Shown here one piece after another: positions 11,986 to 20,709 of a stretch of DNA of 64,000 nt. The DNA is taken from positions 124,001 to 188,000 of the forward strand of contig NZ_JAEKFH010000004.1 in assembly GCF_016650695.1 (NCBI RefSeq), read 5' to 3'. Origin of the DNA: Pseudomonas sp. TH41 (GTDB lineage Bacteria > Pseudomonadota > Gammaproteobacteria > Pseudomonadales > Pseudomonadaceae). How positions within the stretch are numbered: the stretch's first letter is position 1; each line of letters begins with the position of its first letter. A program made the position numbers and the translations under genes. The notes under the pieces are model-generated. The model was not told the DNA's origin and ran no database searches. It was given only the letters and a program-made list of their open reading frames with translations.

Positions 11986-12150
11986 ATGAGTATTCCTATC
12001 CCGGCCGAAACACCGGATCCGAACATCGATCAACCCACCGTCCCGCCCACGGAGCCGCAACCGGTGCCGGAGCAAGACCCGCCTGGCACGACCGCGCCAC
12101 CGCGCGAGGAACCGCCAAGCACGATGCCGCCGGTGATTGTGAATCCGTAA
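11986..12150 (+). CDS. Proline-rich 54-residue protein, divergent from glgE
   Basis: A short frame starts at 11986 behind a strong GGAGG (11972-11976) and ends at 12150. The product has 19 prolines among 54 residues, many acidic residues, no signal peptide, no Cys and no hydrophobic segment, so it is predicted to be disordered. An open frame reaches much further upstream through glgE, but only as antisense shadow; the ribosome site fixes the short start. Function unknown. It shares the 198-base intergenic region with glgE and may respond to the same stress. Confidence 0.65.
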   Translation: MSIPIPAETPDPNIDQPTVPPTEPQPVPEQDPPGTTAPPREEPPSTMPPVIVNP

Positions 12151-12179
12151 ACAATGCTCCATCCGTGTGAAGATTCAAT

Positions 12180-12273
12180 GTAGGAGCTGCCGAAGGCTGC
12201 GATCTTTTGATCTTGATCTCGGTGCTTCGTGGATCGTAAAGATCAAAAGATCGCAGCCTTCGGCAGCTCCTAC
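12180..12273. repeat. REPIN, family C variant
   Basis: Inverted arms begin GTAGGAGCTGCCGAAGGCTG and run on into GATCTTTTGATC. The arms carry GAA where the commonest family C form has GCA. It lies between the 54-residue and 77-residue genes. Confidence 0.88.
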
Positions 12274-12396
12274 AGGGGATGCTGTCCGTGAAAGGTTGCT
12301 GGAGGATGGACCGCGCCGACCATTAATCGGTTGCACCGAACGATGTCCGGCGGATGCGCCCTAACCCTATAGAACCCGCACAAAAAGGAAATCTCC

Positions 12397-12630
12397 ATGA
12401 CCGTGCGCATCGAAAACCAGGCCTGCTTTTTCATCACCGAGAACGGCGAAGAAATTCGCCTGTGCCCCGACGTGACCATCATCACCGACTCGGAAAAAGC
12501 CATGTCCGCGGTGGAGATCGACGGTCAGCGCTTTTACATTACCGAAGCAGAAGCCGACGCATTGACCGTAGCAGGCGCCGTCGACGGTCGTAAGCATTTG
12601 AAGGCCACGGACAGTGATTCGGTGATTTGA
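12397..12630 (+). CDS. Small conserved protein, possibly DUF3203-like
   Basis: The product has 77 residues, no signal peptide or membrane segment, and beta-rich character. The start at 12397 is preceded by AAAAAGGAAATCTCC, a good ribosome site. It resembles short Pseudomonas proteins of the DUF3203 type (an N-terminal 'IENQACFFITENG' segment), but I am recalling this rather than searching it. Function unknown. A hairpin about 85 bases after the stop probably ends the transcript. Confidence 0.7.
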   Translation: MTVRIENQACFFITENGEEIRLCPDVTIITDSEKAMSAVEIDGQRFYITEAEADALTVAGAVDGRKHLKATDSDSVI

Positions 12631-12713
12631 CTGACCCGGATCAATAATGCTCGCGGATGCCTGACATAGGCACCCGCGTCCCGTTGTGGCAGGTGCATCA
12701 ACTTGTCGCAGGC

Positions 12714-12747
12714 AGCGGATTAGCGCTCATCTGATCCGCTTTTTATT
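12714..12747 (+). terminator. Rho-independent terminator after the 77-residue gene
   Basis: AGCGGAT (12714-12720) pairs with ATCCGCT (12734-12740) and is followed by TTTTATT. The loop of 13 bases is rather long. Confidence 0.6.
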
Positions 12748-12825
12748 GCAATACCTGAGTCTGTTATGCAAACAGATCGGCGCTCATAGTGCTCTCGCCT
12801 GATGGAGGCTGATGAGCGAAAGACC

Positions 12826-14256
12826 ATGAGCGATAGAATCCCCGTCCGAACCGTAGAAAGCCCCCCTTTAGTACAGAGCTATGAGCCTTCGCGCCCCAAG
12901 ATAAAGGCCAAGTCCAGCGACAACCTGATCCACACCCGCAGTTTCACCGGTCTGTTCCGTACCTTGCGCATGAGCGGCGCGGGGTTTCTGTTTTTGCTGT
13001 TCTTCGGCACGGTGTGGTTGAACTGGGGCGGTCGCCAGGCCGTGCTCTGGGACCTTTCCGAAAGCAAATTCCACATCTTCGGCGCGACCTTCTGGCCGCA
13101 GGATTTCATTCTGCTGTCAGCGCTGTTGATCATTGCTGCGTTTGGCCTGTTTGCGATCACCGTGTTTGCCGGCAGAGTCTGGTGCGGTTACACCTGCCCG
13201 CAGAGTTCCTGGACCTGGATCTTTATGTGGTGCGAGAAAATCACCGAGGGCGAGCGCAACCAGCGCATCAAGCTGCAAGCGGCGCCCTGGGGTCTGAACA
13301 AATTGATGCGCCGCTCGGCCAAGCACACGCTGTGGCTGGCCATCAGCTTGCTGACTGGCCTGACCTTCGTCGGTTACTTCACCCCGATCAGGCCGCTGAC
13401 CGAAGAGCTGCTGACCCTGCAAATGAGCGGTGTCAGCCTGTTCTGGGTGCTGTTCTTCACCGGCGCGACTTACATCAATGCTGGCTGGCTGCGTGAAGCG
13501 GTGTGCATGCACATGTGTCCGTATGCACGGTTCCAGAGCGTGATGTTCGACAAAGACACCCTGACCATTTCCTACGACGTCGCCCGCGGCGAAAACCGTG
13601 GTCCGCGTAAACGTGAGGTGAAGCCTGCCGAAGCCGGCCTCGGCGATTGCATCGACTGTCAGCTCTGCGTGCAGGTCTGCCCGACCGGCATCGACATCCG
13701 CGACGGTTTGCAGATGGAGTGCATCGGGTGTGCGGCGTGCATTGATGCCTGTGATTCGATCATGGACAAAATGGGCTATGCCCGAGGGCTGATCAGCTAT
13801 ACCTCGGAGCATGAGTTGCAGGGTGGCAAGACTCACCTGCTGCGCCCACGACTGATCGGCTACACCGCCATGCTGGTGCTGATGATCGGGGCGCTTGCCT
13901 TGGCGTTGGTGGAACGGCCGATGGTGTCGCTGGATGTGAGCAAGGACCGGGGGCTGTTCCGCGAGAACAGTCAGGGACAGATCGAAAACATCTACAGCCT
14001 GAAGGTCATCAACAAAACCCAGCAACGTCAGGATTACCGTCTGAGCCTGGTCGATGGCGACGGCTTCCAACTGCAAGGCAAGACTGAACTGAGTCTGGCA
14101 CCCGGTGAAATTGTGGATGTGCCGGTGTCGGTGGCGATGACGACGGAGCGGCCGAGCAGTAGTTCGCAGACGATCAGCTTCAGGATTGTCGACAGTGATG
14201 AGCCGGGCATTTATAGCGTGGCCAAAAGCCGGTTTGTGGCGCCGATGAATCGTTGA
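12826..14256 (+). CDS. ccoG: Cytochrome c oxidase accessory protein CcoG (FixG/RdxA type)
   Basis: CcoG is a membrane ferredoxin-like protein involved in copper handling for cbb3-type cytochrome oxidase assembly. The 476-residue sequence has several membrane helices, 'GRVWCGYTCPQSSW' near residue 115, two 4Fe-4S motifs ('CIDCQLCVQVCP' and 'CIGCAACIDAC') near 280-310, and a C-terminal periplasmic Ig-like domain. No ccoNOP or ccoIS genes are adjacent, so it is an orphan copy. The start is uncertain. The GGAGG at 12804-12808 is 17 bases from ATG 12826 but only 3 from ATG 12812, which opens a 5-codon frame ending in ATGA at 12826. An in-frame ATG at 12802 is also possible. Confidence 0.92.
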   Translation: MSDRIPVRTVESPPLVQSYEPSRPKIKAKSSDNLIHTRSFTGLFRTLRMSGAGFLFLLFFGTVWLNWGGRQAVLWDLSESKFHIFGATFWPQDFILLSALLIIAAFGLFAITVFAGRVWCGYTCPQSSWTWIFMWCEKITEGERNQRIKLQAAPWGLNKLMRRSAKHTLWLAISLLTGLTFVGYFTPIRPLTEELLTLQMSGVSLFWVLFFTGATYINAGWLREAVCMHMCPYARFQSVMFDKDTLTISYDVARGENRGPRKREVKPAEAGLGDCIDCQLCVQVCPTGIDIRDGLQMECIGCAACIDACDSIMDKMGYARGLISYTSEHELQGGKTHLLRPRLIGYTAMLVLMIGALALALVERPMVSLDVSKDRGLFRENSQGQIENIYSLKVINKTQQRQDYRLSLVDGDGFQLQGKTELSLAPGEIVDVPVSVAMTTERPSSSSQTISFRIVDSDEPGIYSVAKSRFVAPMNR

Positions 14257-14279
14257 GCCTTTAAGATGCAGAGCCTAAA

Positions 14280-14350
14280 AGATCGCAGCCTGCGGCAGCT
14301 CCTACATTGGATCGACGTGCCTCTGTAGGAGCTGCCGCAGGCTGCGATCT
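14280..14350. repeat. REPIN, family C, short spacer
   Basis: Inverted arms of GTAGGAGCTGCCGCAGGCTG plus CGATCT are separated by only 17 bases, between ccoG and the downstream regulator gene. Confidence 0.9.
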
Positions 14351-14404
14351 TGGCAATGTCAGTTGCAGCCATTTTTCAATAAATGACACCAATCCGGACC
14401 CCAG

Positions 14405-15814
14405 ATGAAACGCTACGAAAAATTCGCCGACGACATCGCTGAACTGATCCGCTCCGGTGTCCTCGGCCCTGGCCAGCGCGTGCCTTCGGTGCGCTACGCC
14501 AGCCAGACCTACGGGGTCAGCCCGTCCACGGTGTTCCAGGCCTATTACCTGCTCGAGCGTCGCGGGCTGATCCGCGCCCGGCCGCGTTCCGGCTACTTCG
14601 TCAACGCTCATGCGCCGAGCCCGTTTTCAGAGCCGGTGATCAGCAGCCAGGTCAACGAATCCACCGAAGTCGACGTCAGCGAACTGGTGTTCTCGGTGCT
14701 CGACTCCATCAAGGACCCGAACACGGTCCCCTTCGGCTCAGCGTTCCCCAGCCCAACCCTGTTTCCCTTGCAGCGGCTGTCACGATCGTTGGCGAGCGCT
14801 TCCCGGGAGATGGACCCGCGCATGGTTGTCACCGACATGTCGCCGGGCAACCCGCAACTGCGTCGGCAAATCGCCCTGCGCTACATGGTCGGTGGCCTGA
14901 TGCTGCCCATGGAAGAGCTGCTGATTACCAACGGCGCCCTCGAAGCCCTGAACCTGTGCCTGCAAGCGGTCACCGAGCCCGGCGACCTGGTGGCGATCGA
15001 AGCCCCGGCGTTCTACGCCTGCCTGCAAATACTGGAACGGCTGAAACTCAAAGCCGTGGAAATCCCCGTGCACCCGCGTGACGGCATTGACCTCGGCGTG
15101 CTCGCCCAGACCCTCGAACGCCACCCGATCAAGGCGTGCTGGTGCATGACCAGTTTCCAGAACCCCATGGGCGCGACCATGCCCGAGTCGAAGAAACAGG
15201 CACTGGTGGCGCTGCTACGCAGCCATCAAGTGCCGCTGATCGAAGACGACGTCTACGCCGAACTCTATTACGGCCAACACGCACCGAAACCGGCGAAAGC
15301 CTTCGACACCGAAGGGCTGGTGATGCATTGCGGTTCCTTCGCCAAAAGCCTCGCGCCCGGTTACCGCATCGGCTGGGTCGCTGCCGGTCGCTACGCGCAG
15401 AAGATCGAACGCCTGAAACTCATGACCTCGCTCTGCGCCTCGATGCCGGCCCAGGCCGCCATTGCGGATTACTTGCAGCACGGCGGCTATGATCGGCATC
15501 TGCGTAAATTGCGTTACGCACTGGAAGAACAGCAAAGCGCGATGCTCGCGGCCATCGCCCGCTACTTTCCGGCGCAGACGCGCGTGAGTCAGCCGGCCGG
15601 CGGCTATTTTTTGTGGCTGGAGTTGCCGCCACAGATGGATTCGTTGAAGTTGTTCCAGATGGCATTGGCGCAGGGGATCAGCATCGCGCCGGGGCCGATT
15701 TTTTCACCGACGCAGCGCTTCAGGAATTGTATTCGGTTGAATTATGGCAGTCCGTGGGATGAGGCTGCGGAGAAGGCGATGGAGACGTTGGGCAGGATTG
15801 TGCGGTCGTTCTGA
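14405..15814 (+). CDS. MocR-type regulator (GntR HTH fused to class I aminotransferase fold)
   Basis: Residues 1-70 form a GntR winged helix ('GVSPSTVFQAYYLLERRGLIRARPRSGYFV'-like segment). Residues 90-469 are a fold-type I PLP domain with Asn253 (SFQNP), Asp281 (EDDVY) and Schiff-base Lys314 (SFAKSLAPGYRIGW), all present. MocR proteins are usually transcription regulators that sense PLP or an amine/amino acid; enzyme activity is not expected. The 469-residue length is typical. No divergent partner gene is next to it (ccoG upstream is on the same strand and the SDR gene is convergent), so the target is not evident. Confidence 0.9.
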   Translation: MKRYEKFADDIAELIRSGVLGPGQRVPSVRYASQTYGVSPSTVFQAYYLLERRGLIRARPRSGYFVNAHAPSPFSEPVISSQVNESTEVDVSELVFSVLDSIKDPNTVPFGSAFPSPTLFPLQRLSRSLASASREMDPRMVVTDMSPGNPQLRRQIALRYMVGGLMLPMEELLITNGALEALNLCLQAVTEPGDLVAIEAPAFYACLQILERLKLKAVEIPVHPRDGIDLGVLAQTLERHPIKACWCMTSFQNPMGATMPESKKQALVALLRSHQVPLIEDDVYAELYYGQHAPKPAKAFDTEGLVMHCGSFAKSLAPGYRIGWVAAGRYAQKIERLKLMTSLCASMPAQAAIADYLQHGGYDRHLRKLRYALEEQQSAMLAAIARYFPAQTRVSQPAGGYFLWLELPPQMDSLKLFQMALAQGISIAPGPIFSPTQRFRNCIRLNYGSPWDEAAEKAMETLGRIVRSF

Positions 15815-15837
15815 AATTTTGTGGCGTTCCGACTGGC

Positions 15838-15910
15838 GCCTTCGCGAGCAAGCCCGCTCCCACAGGGGAATGCGATCAACTGTGGGAGCGGGCTTGCTCG
15901 CGAAGGGGCC
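15838..15910. repeat. REPIN, family A
   Basis: Inverted arms of GTGGGAGCGGGCTTGCTCGC with outer GGCGCCTTC/GAAGGGGCC flanks lie between two convergent genes, where the hairpin may serve as a bidirectional transcript end. Confidence 0.9.
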
Positions 15911-15936
15911 ATAACAGACAACGCAAATCTTGAGGA

Positions 15937-16683
15937 CTAACGCCCACCACCCAGATCAACAAACGTACCCGTCGCATAAGAAGCCTTGTCCGACAACAAC
16001 CACACAATCGCCTCCGCCACTTCATCCGGCCGGCCACCCCGGGCCATTGGAATCGCCGACTCTAGCTTGCTGACCCGATCCGGATCACCGCTCAACGCAT
16101 GGAAGTCGGTGTAGATGTAACCCGGCCGCACGGCGTTGACGCGAATGCCTTCGCCGGCCAGTTCCTTGGACAGGCCGATGGTAAAGGTGTCGAGCGCACC
16201 TTTGGACGCGGCGTAGTCGACGTATTCACCGGGCGCGCCCAGGCGCGCGGCGACCGACGACACATTGACGATGCTACCGCCCTGCCCGCCATGCTTGGGC
16301 GACATGCGCAGGATCGCGTGCTTGGCGCAGAGGATCGGCGCCAGGACATTGGTTGTAAGGATTTTCAGAATGCGATATTCGGACATTTCGTCGACCCGCG
16401 ACTTGTGCCCCACGGTGCCGGCGTTATTCACCAGTGCCGTGACCCGGCCGAGTTCAGTGTCCACACGATGGAACATACCGATCACTTCGTCTTCGATGCT
16501 GACGTCGGCACGTACCGCGATGGCATGGGCACCCAAGGCGCGGACTTGTTCCAGCACACGCTGCGCAGCCTGTTCATCAGCCAGATAGTTGATACAGATC
16601 CGATAGCCTTGTTCGGCGGCCAACAGGGCTGTGGCAGCGCCGATGCCGCGGCTGCCACCGGTGATGACGATGACTTTGTCCAT
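15937..16683 (-). CDS. Short-chain dehydrogenase/reductase (SDR)
   Basis: A 248-residue classical SDR with the cofactor loop TGGSRGIG near the N-terminus, NNAG near residue 90, a catalytic Ser in 'NVSSVAARLG', and Tyr/Lys in YAASK. It reduces or oxidises an unidentified carbonyl or alcohol with NAD(P)(H) in the cytoplasm. The upstream frame is open to 16752, but ATG 16683 (MDKVIVITGG) with GGGGGAACG before it gives the standard SDR N-terminus. The nearest characterised relatives are generic glucose/3-oxoacyl-ACP-type reductases, so the substrate is unknown. Confidence 0.9.
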   Translation of the reverse strand: MDKVIVITGGSRGIGAATALLAAEQGYRICINYLADEQAAQRVLEQVRALGAHAIAVRADVSIEDEVIGMFHRVDTELGRVTALVNNAGTVGHKSRVDEMSEYRILKILTTNVLAPILCAKHAILRMSPKHGGQGGSIVNVSSVAARLGAPGEYVDYAASKGALDTFTIGLSKELAGEGIRVNAVRPGYIYTDFHALSGDPDRVSKLESAIPMARGGRPDEVAEAIVWLLSDKASYATGTFVDLGGGR

Positions 16684-16757
16684 GTGAGCGTTCCCCCATT
16701 CCAAGCGTAAGCTGTCGGGGCAAAGAATAACCGCCATTGCCGGTTTTTGCATGGACC

Positions 16758-16894
16758 GTAGCAGCTGCCGAGCTGCGCGAGGCTGCGTTCGGCGGCGTGA
16801 AATCGGACTGCGTGGTGTTTCAGGAGGATCTGGTACTCCAGTTTACGACGGCTGCGCCGCCGGACGCAGCCTCGCGCAGCTCGGCAGCTGCTAC
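16758..16894. repeat. Large inverted repeat, REP-like family D
   Basis: An arm of about 40 bases starting GTAGCAGCTGCCGAGCTGCG (16758) has its inverted copy ending at 16894, with minor mismatches and a spacer of roughly 55 bases. It differs in sequence and size from the other REPINs here but has the same GTAGnAGCTGCCG edge. It lies between the SDR and c-di-GMP genes. Confidence 0.82.
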
Positions 16895-16902
16895 AGGAAT
16901 CT

Positions 16903-18984
16903 TTAAGCCGTCACCAAACGTTCTGCACGAAGAATATCCACCATGAACCGGTCGGCCGGCAGTGGGTGGCCGAGCAGGTAGCCCTGCAACGAATCGCACC
17001 CGAGTTGGGTCAGGAAGTCCTGCTGAACGTCGGTTTCCACGCCTTCGGCGACAATTCGCAAACCTAACGCCTGGCCGAGGGCAACAATGGCGGAAACGAT
17101 GGCGGCGTCATCGCTGTCACGTTCCAGATCGCGAACAAAACCCCGGTCTATTTTCAGCTCGTTGGCCGGCAGGCGCTTGAGGTACATCAAGCTCGAATAG
17201 CCGGTACCAAAGTCATCGATGGAAAGGTCAACGCCCATTTCCGACAGCTCCTGAAGCACCGTCATGCTCGCATCGGCATCACTCATGGCGGTGGTTTCGG
17301 TGATTTCAAGCGTCAGGCTGTTGGCTGGCAGATGATGAGTGGCCAGTGCCTTGGCAACGCTCTGGACCAAACCGATGTGGCAGAACTGCAAGGCCGAGAG
17401 GTTCACCGCGATGCGCCAGTCGGTATAGCCGAGTACATACCACTCACGCATCTGACGGCAGGCTTCGTTAAGCACCCACTCGCCAATCGGTATGATCAGC
17501 CCGGTTTTCTCTGCAAGTTCGATGAACTTGTCTGGCAGCAACATGCCTCGGGTTGGATGCTCCCAGCGCAGTAACGCCTCGGCGCCCACCGGCCGGCCGT
17601 TGCTGGCGTCGAACTTGGGCTGGTAATGGAGGCTGAACTGTTGTTGTTCGAGGGCAGCGCGCAAGTCTTGCAGCAATTGCAGTTGTTTGCGCGCGTTGCT
17701 GTTCATCGAAGCGTCAAAGAAGCTGTAACCGTTTTTGCCCGTGCCCTTGGCGTGATACATCGCCGCGTCGGCGTTCATTAGCAGTTCCTGGGCGGTTTGG
17801 CCATTGCCCGGATACAGCGCGATGCCCACGCTGGCAGATATCTGCAAGTCATGTTCGGCGACCTGGAACGAGCGCGCGATCAACCCGACCTGACGGGCCG
17901 CCAGGCTCAATGCGTCGTTCTGTTCGCCGAGTTGCACCAGCAGCACAAACTCATCGCCGCCGATTCGCGCAAGTGTGTCCTGGCTACGCAAATCTTCACG
18001 CAGTCGCAGGCCGACTTCGCGCAACAACTGATCGCCCATGTGATGACCGAAGGCGTCGTTGACCGGTTTGAAACCGTCCAGATCGATGAACATCAAGGCA
18101 AAACAGCCGCCCTGCTCCTGCACCCTCGACATCGCTTGATCGATGCGATCGGCCAGTAATACCCGATTCGGCAGGCCGGTCAGGGTGTCGTGCAAGGCCA
18201 GTTGGGTCAGCTCGCGATTGGCTTCAGTCAACGAATGGGCAAGGCTGGAGGTACGAGCTTCCAGACGCGCATCGAGAATCGAGGTCAGCAAGGCAATGCT
18301 CAACACCGCCAGTGTGGTGATCAGCACCAGGGTGTCCAGGCCCTTGCCGTTCAGGCCGTTGATGGCCGCACCACAGAAACTGCCGTCCGGGAAGCGGGCC
18401 GCCGCCATGGCGGTGTAGTGCATGCCGACGATGGCGAAGCCCATTACCACCGCCGCGCCGCCGCGGATCAGGCCGACATAAGGCGTGTGCTGACGCAACC
18501 GGAAAGCGATCCATAACGCCGCGCCCGACGCGCCGACCGCGATCAGCAGCGACGCACCGAACAGTGTCGGATCGTAATCGATGCCCGGTTGCATGCGCAT
18601 GGCCGCCATGCCGGTGTAATGCATGGCACTGATACCGGCGCCCATGGTCAGCGCGCCGAACGCCAGTTGCCAGGCAGGCAGTCGTGGCTGACTGACCAGC
18701 CACAGGGCAAAGCCGCAGGACAGAATCGCGATCAGCAGCGACAGCACCGTGATGCTGAGGTCGTAACCAAGGTCGATGGGCAATTTGAACGCGAGCATGC
18801 CGATGAAATGCATGGACCACACGCCGACCCCCATCGCAAACGCACCGCCCGCCGTCCACAAATGCACCGCCCGCCCCTTGGCCGTGGCGATGCGCCCGGT
18901 CAGGTCGAGCGCGGTATAGGAGGCAAGAATCGCTACAAACAGCGAGATGACAACCAGCGTGGAGGAATAGCTACCGATGAGCAT
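16903..18984 (-). CDS. MHYT-GGDEF-EAL c-di-GMP turnover protein, MucR-like
   Basis: The first ~245 residues hold seven hydrophobic segments with the MHYT sensor signature: 'SMHFIGM', 'AMHYTGM' and 'GMHYTAM', a membrane unit thought to bind copper and sense O2, CO or NO. A GGDEF domain (about 265-420) keeps an intact GGDEF motif, and an EAL domain (about 435-685) keeps EALLRW and DDFGTGYSSL, so both cyclase and phosphodiesterase activity are possible. At 693 residues and with an intact GGDEF it resembles P. aeruginosa MucR more than NbdA, whose GGDEF is degenerate. The start follows GAGAAGTCCC. Confidence 0.92.
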   Translation of the reverse strand: MLIGSYSSTLVVISLFVAILASYTALDLTGRIATAKGRAVHLWTAGGAFAMGVGVWSMHFIGMLAFKLPIDLGYDLSITVLSLLIAILSCGFALWLVSQPRLPAWQLAFGALTMGAGISAMHYTGMAAMRMQPGIDYDPTLFGASLLIAVGASGAALWIAFRLRQHTPYVGLIRGGAAVVMGFAIVGMHYTAMAAARFPDGSFCGAAINGLNGKGLDTLVLITTLAVLSIALLTSILDARLEARTSSLAHSLTEANRELTQLALHDTLTGLPNRVLLADRIDQAMSRVQEQGGCFALMFIDLDGFKPVNDAFGHHMGDQLLREVGLRLREDLRSQDTLARIGGDEFVLLVQLGEQNDALSLAARQVGLIARSFQVAEHDLQISASVGIALYPGNGQTAQELLMNADAAMYHAKGTGKNGYSFFDASMNSNARKQLQLLQDLRAALEQQQFSLHYQPKFDASNGRPVGAEALLRWEHPTRGMLLPDKFIELAEKTGLIIPIGEWVLNEACRQMREWYVLGYTDWRIAVNLSALQFCHIGLVQSVAKALATHHLPANSLTLEITETTAMSDADASMTVLQELSEMGVDLSIDDFGTGYSSLMYLKRLPANELKIDRGFVRDLERDSDDAAIVSAIVALGQALGLRIVAEGVETDVQQDFLTQLGCDSLQGYLLGHPLPADRFMVDILRAERLVTA

Positions 18985-19127
18985 GGGACTTCTCGTAAAC
19001 GCCCGCCGTACGGCTTCCAGGGGGGCAAATGCGGCGATTGTACTGATTGCGCAAAAGAACGCACTGACAAAATCATCAAAAGGCCATCAACCTGATGAAA
19101 CACTTGTTTGATTGCCCATCGATCCCT

Positions 19128-19208
19128 GTAGGAGCTGCCGCAGGCTGCGATCTTTTGATCTTGATTCTCTGCGGCCCCAAAAAGATCGCAGCCTTCGGCA
19201 GCTCCTAC
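19128..19208. repeat. REPIN, family C, mixed arms
   Basis: The left arm is GTAGGAGCTGCCGCAGGCTG; the right arm carries the CCTTCGGCAGCTCCTAC variant, so the two halves differ by one base. It lies just downstream of the opmB-like gene. Confidence 0.88.
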
Positions 19209-19227
19209 AATGGGGCGGCGTCAGTTG

Positions 19228-20709
19228 TTACGGGTTTTCGCTCATCTGCAACGCCCCATCCCAACCACCACCCAATGCCGCAATCAATTGCACGCTGGCA
19301 ATCAGGCGACTTTGCAGCAGGTCCAGCATGTTGCGTTCGTTGCTCAACGCCGTGGCCTGAACCACCACCACATCGAGATAAGCAATCAGTCCGGCCTTGT
19401 ACTGGTTCTGGGTCAAACGCAAGGATTCACGTGCCGCATCCAGTGCCTGCTGGCGCACTTCGGATTCATTTTCCAGCACCTTGAGCTGGACCAGAAAATT
19501 CTCCACTTCACGGAAGCCGTCAAGCACGGTCTGGCGGTACTTGGCCACGGTTTCGTCGTAAGCCGCTTCGCTGCGGTCGACTTCCGCCGAACGCTGGCCG
19601 CCGTCGAACAGGGTCATGGCCAATTGCGGCCCTACCGACCAGAAGCGGTTCGGCAGACTGAACCAGTTGGCATACGTACTGCTGCTATAGCCACCGTTCA
19701 GGCTCAGCGTAAGATCCGGGTAGTAGGCAGCCTTGGCCACGCCGATATTGGCGTTGGCGGCCATCACCGAGCGCTCGGCGGAGGCGATGTCCGGGCGCCG
19801 TTCCAGCAGCTGCGAAGGCAGGCTCAGCGGAATCTGCGGTAACGCCGGGATGTCGCGGATTTCGGCCAGACGGAACTCGGCCGGAGCCAGCCCGATCAGA
19901 ACGGCAATGGCGTTCTCGAACTGGGCACGCTGCCAGATCAGGTCAACCAGGTCAGCTTGAGTGCCTTTGAGCTGAGCCTGGGCCTGAGCCACCGCGTTTT
20001 TACCGGAGACACCGGCGCGGTACTGGTTTTCGGTCATGGTCAGTGAACGTTGATAGGCCTCGACCGTCGCCTCCAGCAGACGCTTCTGTTCATCGATGAC
20101 CCGCAATTGCAGGTAGTTCTGCACCAGTTCCGATTGCTGGCTCAGACGCATCGCTGCCAGATCGGCAAAACTCGCCTCGGCGTTGGCGGTGTCGGCTTCG
20201 AGCCCTCGGCGCAATTTACCCCAGACATCGGCCTCCCAACTGACGCCGGCCTGCGCGGTGTAAGTGTTGCGAATGCCACTGGAAGAACTGGTCAGGCTTG
20301 AGTTGCTGCTACCGGTGCCCTGGCTGGAACGATTTTTCCCGGCCGTCAGGTCCACGGTCGGGAAAAATGCACCGCGGGCGCTGCGCACCAAGGCCTGGGC
20401 CTGGCGGTATTGCGCTTCGGACTGGGCGACCGTCTGGTTGGCGCTGTTGAGTTTCTCGATCAGGCCATTGAGTTGGTGATCGCCGTACAGCTCCCACCAG
20501 GCACCGCGTGCAAGGGAATCGCTCGGACTGGCCTGACGCCAACCTGCCGCTTCCTTGTATTGCGCCGGGGCGGCGGCTTGCGGGCGCTGATAGTCCGGGC
20601 CAACAGCGCACGCACTGAGCATCGCCACGCACAGCGCCAGGCTCAGCAAACGCGAACCCCGAGCCGCAGTCAACGGGGTGGCCAGATTGATAAGCGAACG
20701 GTCAGTCAT
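19228..20709 (-). CDS. opmB: RND efflux outer-membrane lipoprotein, OpmB-like
   Basis: A 493-residue TolC-type channel of the OprM/NodT family. An N-terminal signal with lipobox LSAC is followed by 'AVGPDYQRP', the family hallmark, then two repeats of the OEP domain. It would trimerise and open the outer membrane for the pump encoded just upstream. ATG 20709 overlaps the muxC stop by 4 nt (ATGA), which fixes the start and shows coupling; an upstream open frame to 20751 is ignored. Last gene of the four-gene efflux operon. Confidence 0.9.
   Translation of the reverse strand: MTDRSLINLATPLTAARGSRLLSLALCVAMLSACAVGPDYQRPQAAAPAQYKEAAGWRQASPSDSLARGAWWELYGDHQLNGLIEKLNSANQTVAQSEAQYRQAQALVRSARGAFFPTVDLTAGKNRSSQGTGSSNSSLTSSSSGIRNTYTAQAGVSWEADVWGKLRRGLEADTANAEASFADLAAMRLSQQSELVQNYLQLRVIDEQKRLLEATVEAYQRSLTMTENQYRAGVSGKNAVAQAQAQLKGTQADLVDLIWQRAQFENAIAVLIGLAPAEFRLAEIRDIPALPQIPLSLPSQLLERRPDIASAERSVMAANANIGVAKAAYYPDLTLSLNGGYSSSTYANWFSLPNRFWSVGPQLAMTLFDGGQRSAEVDRSEAAYDETVAKYRQTVLDGFREVENFLVQLKVLENESEVRQQALDAARESLRLTQNQYKAGLIAYLDVVVVQATALSNERNMLDLLQSRLIASVQLIAALGGGWDGALQMSENP

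Noticed and set aside
10591..12150. A 519-codon plus-strand frame running through glgE
   Set aside because: Only its last 54 codons lie outside glgE and have a ribosome site; the rest is antisense shadow.
14405..15814. An active aminotransferase
   Set aside because: The N-terminal GntR helix-turn-helix and fused layout mark it as a MocR regulator.
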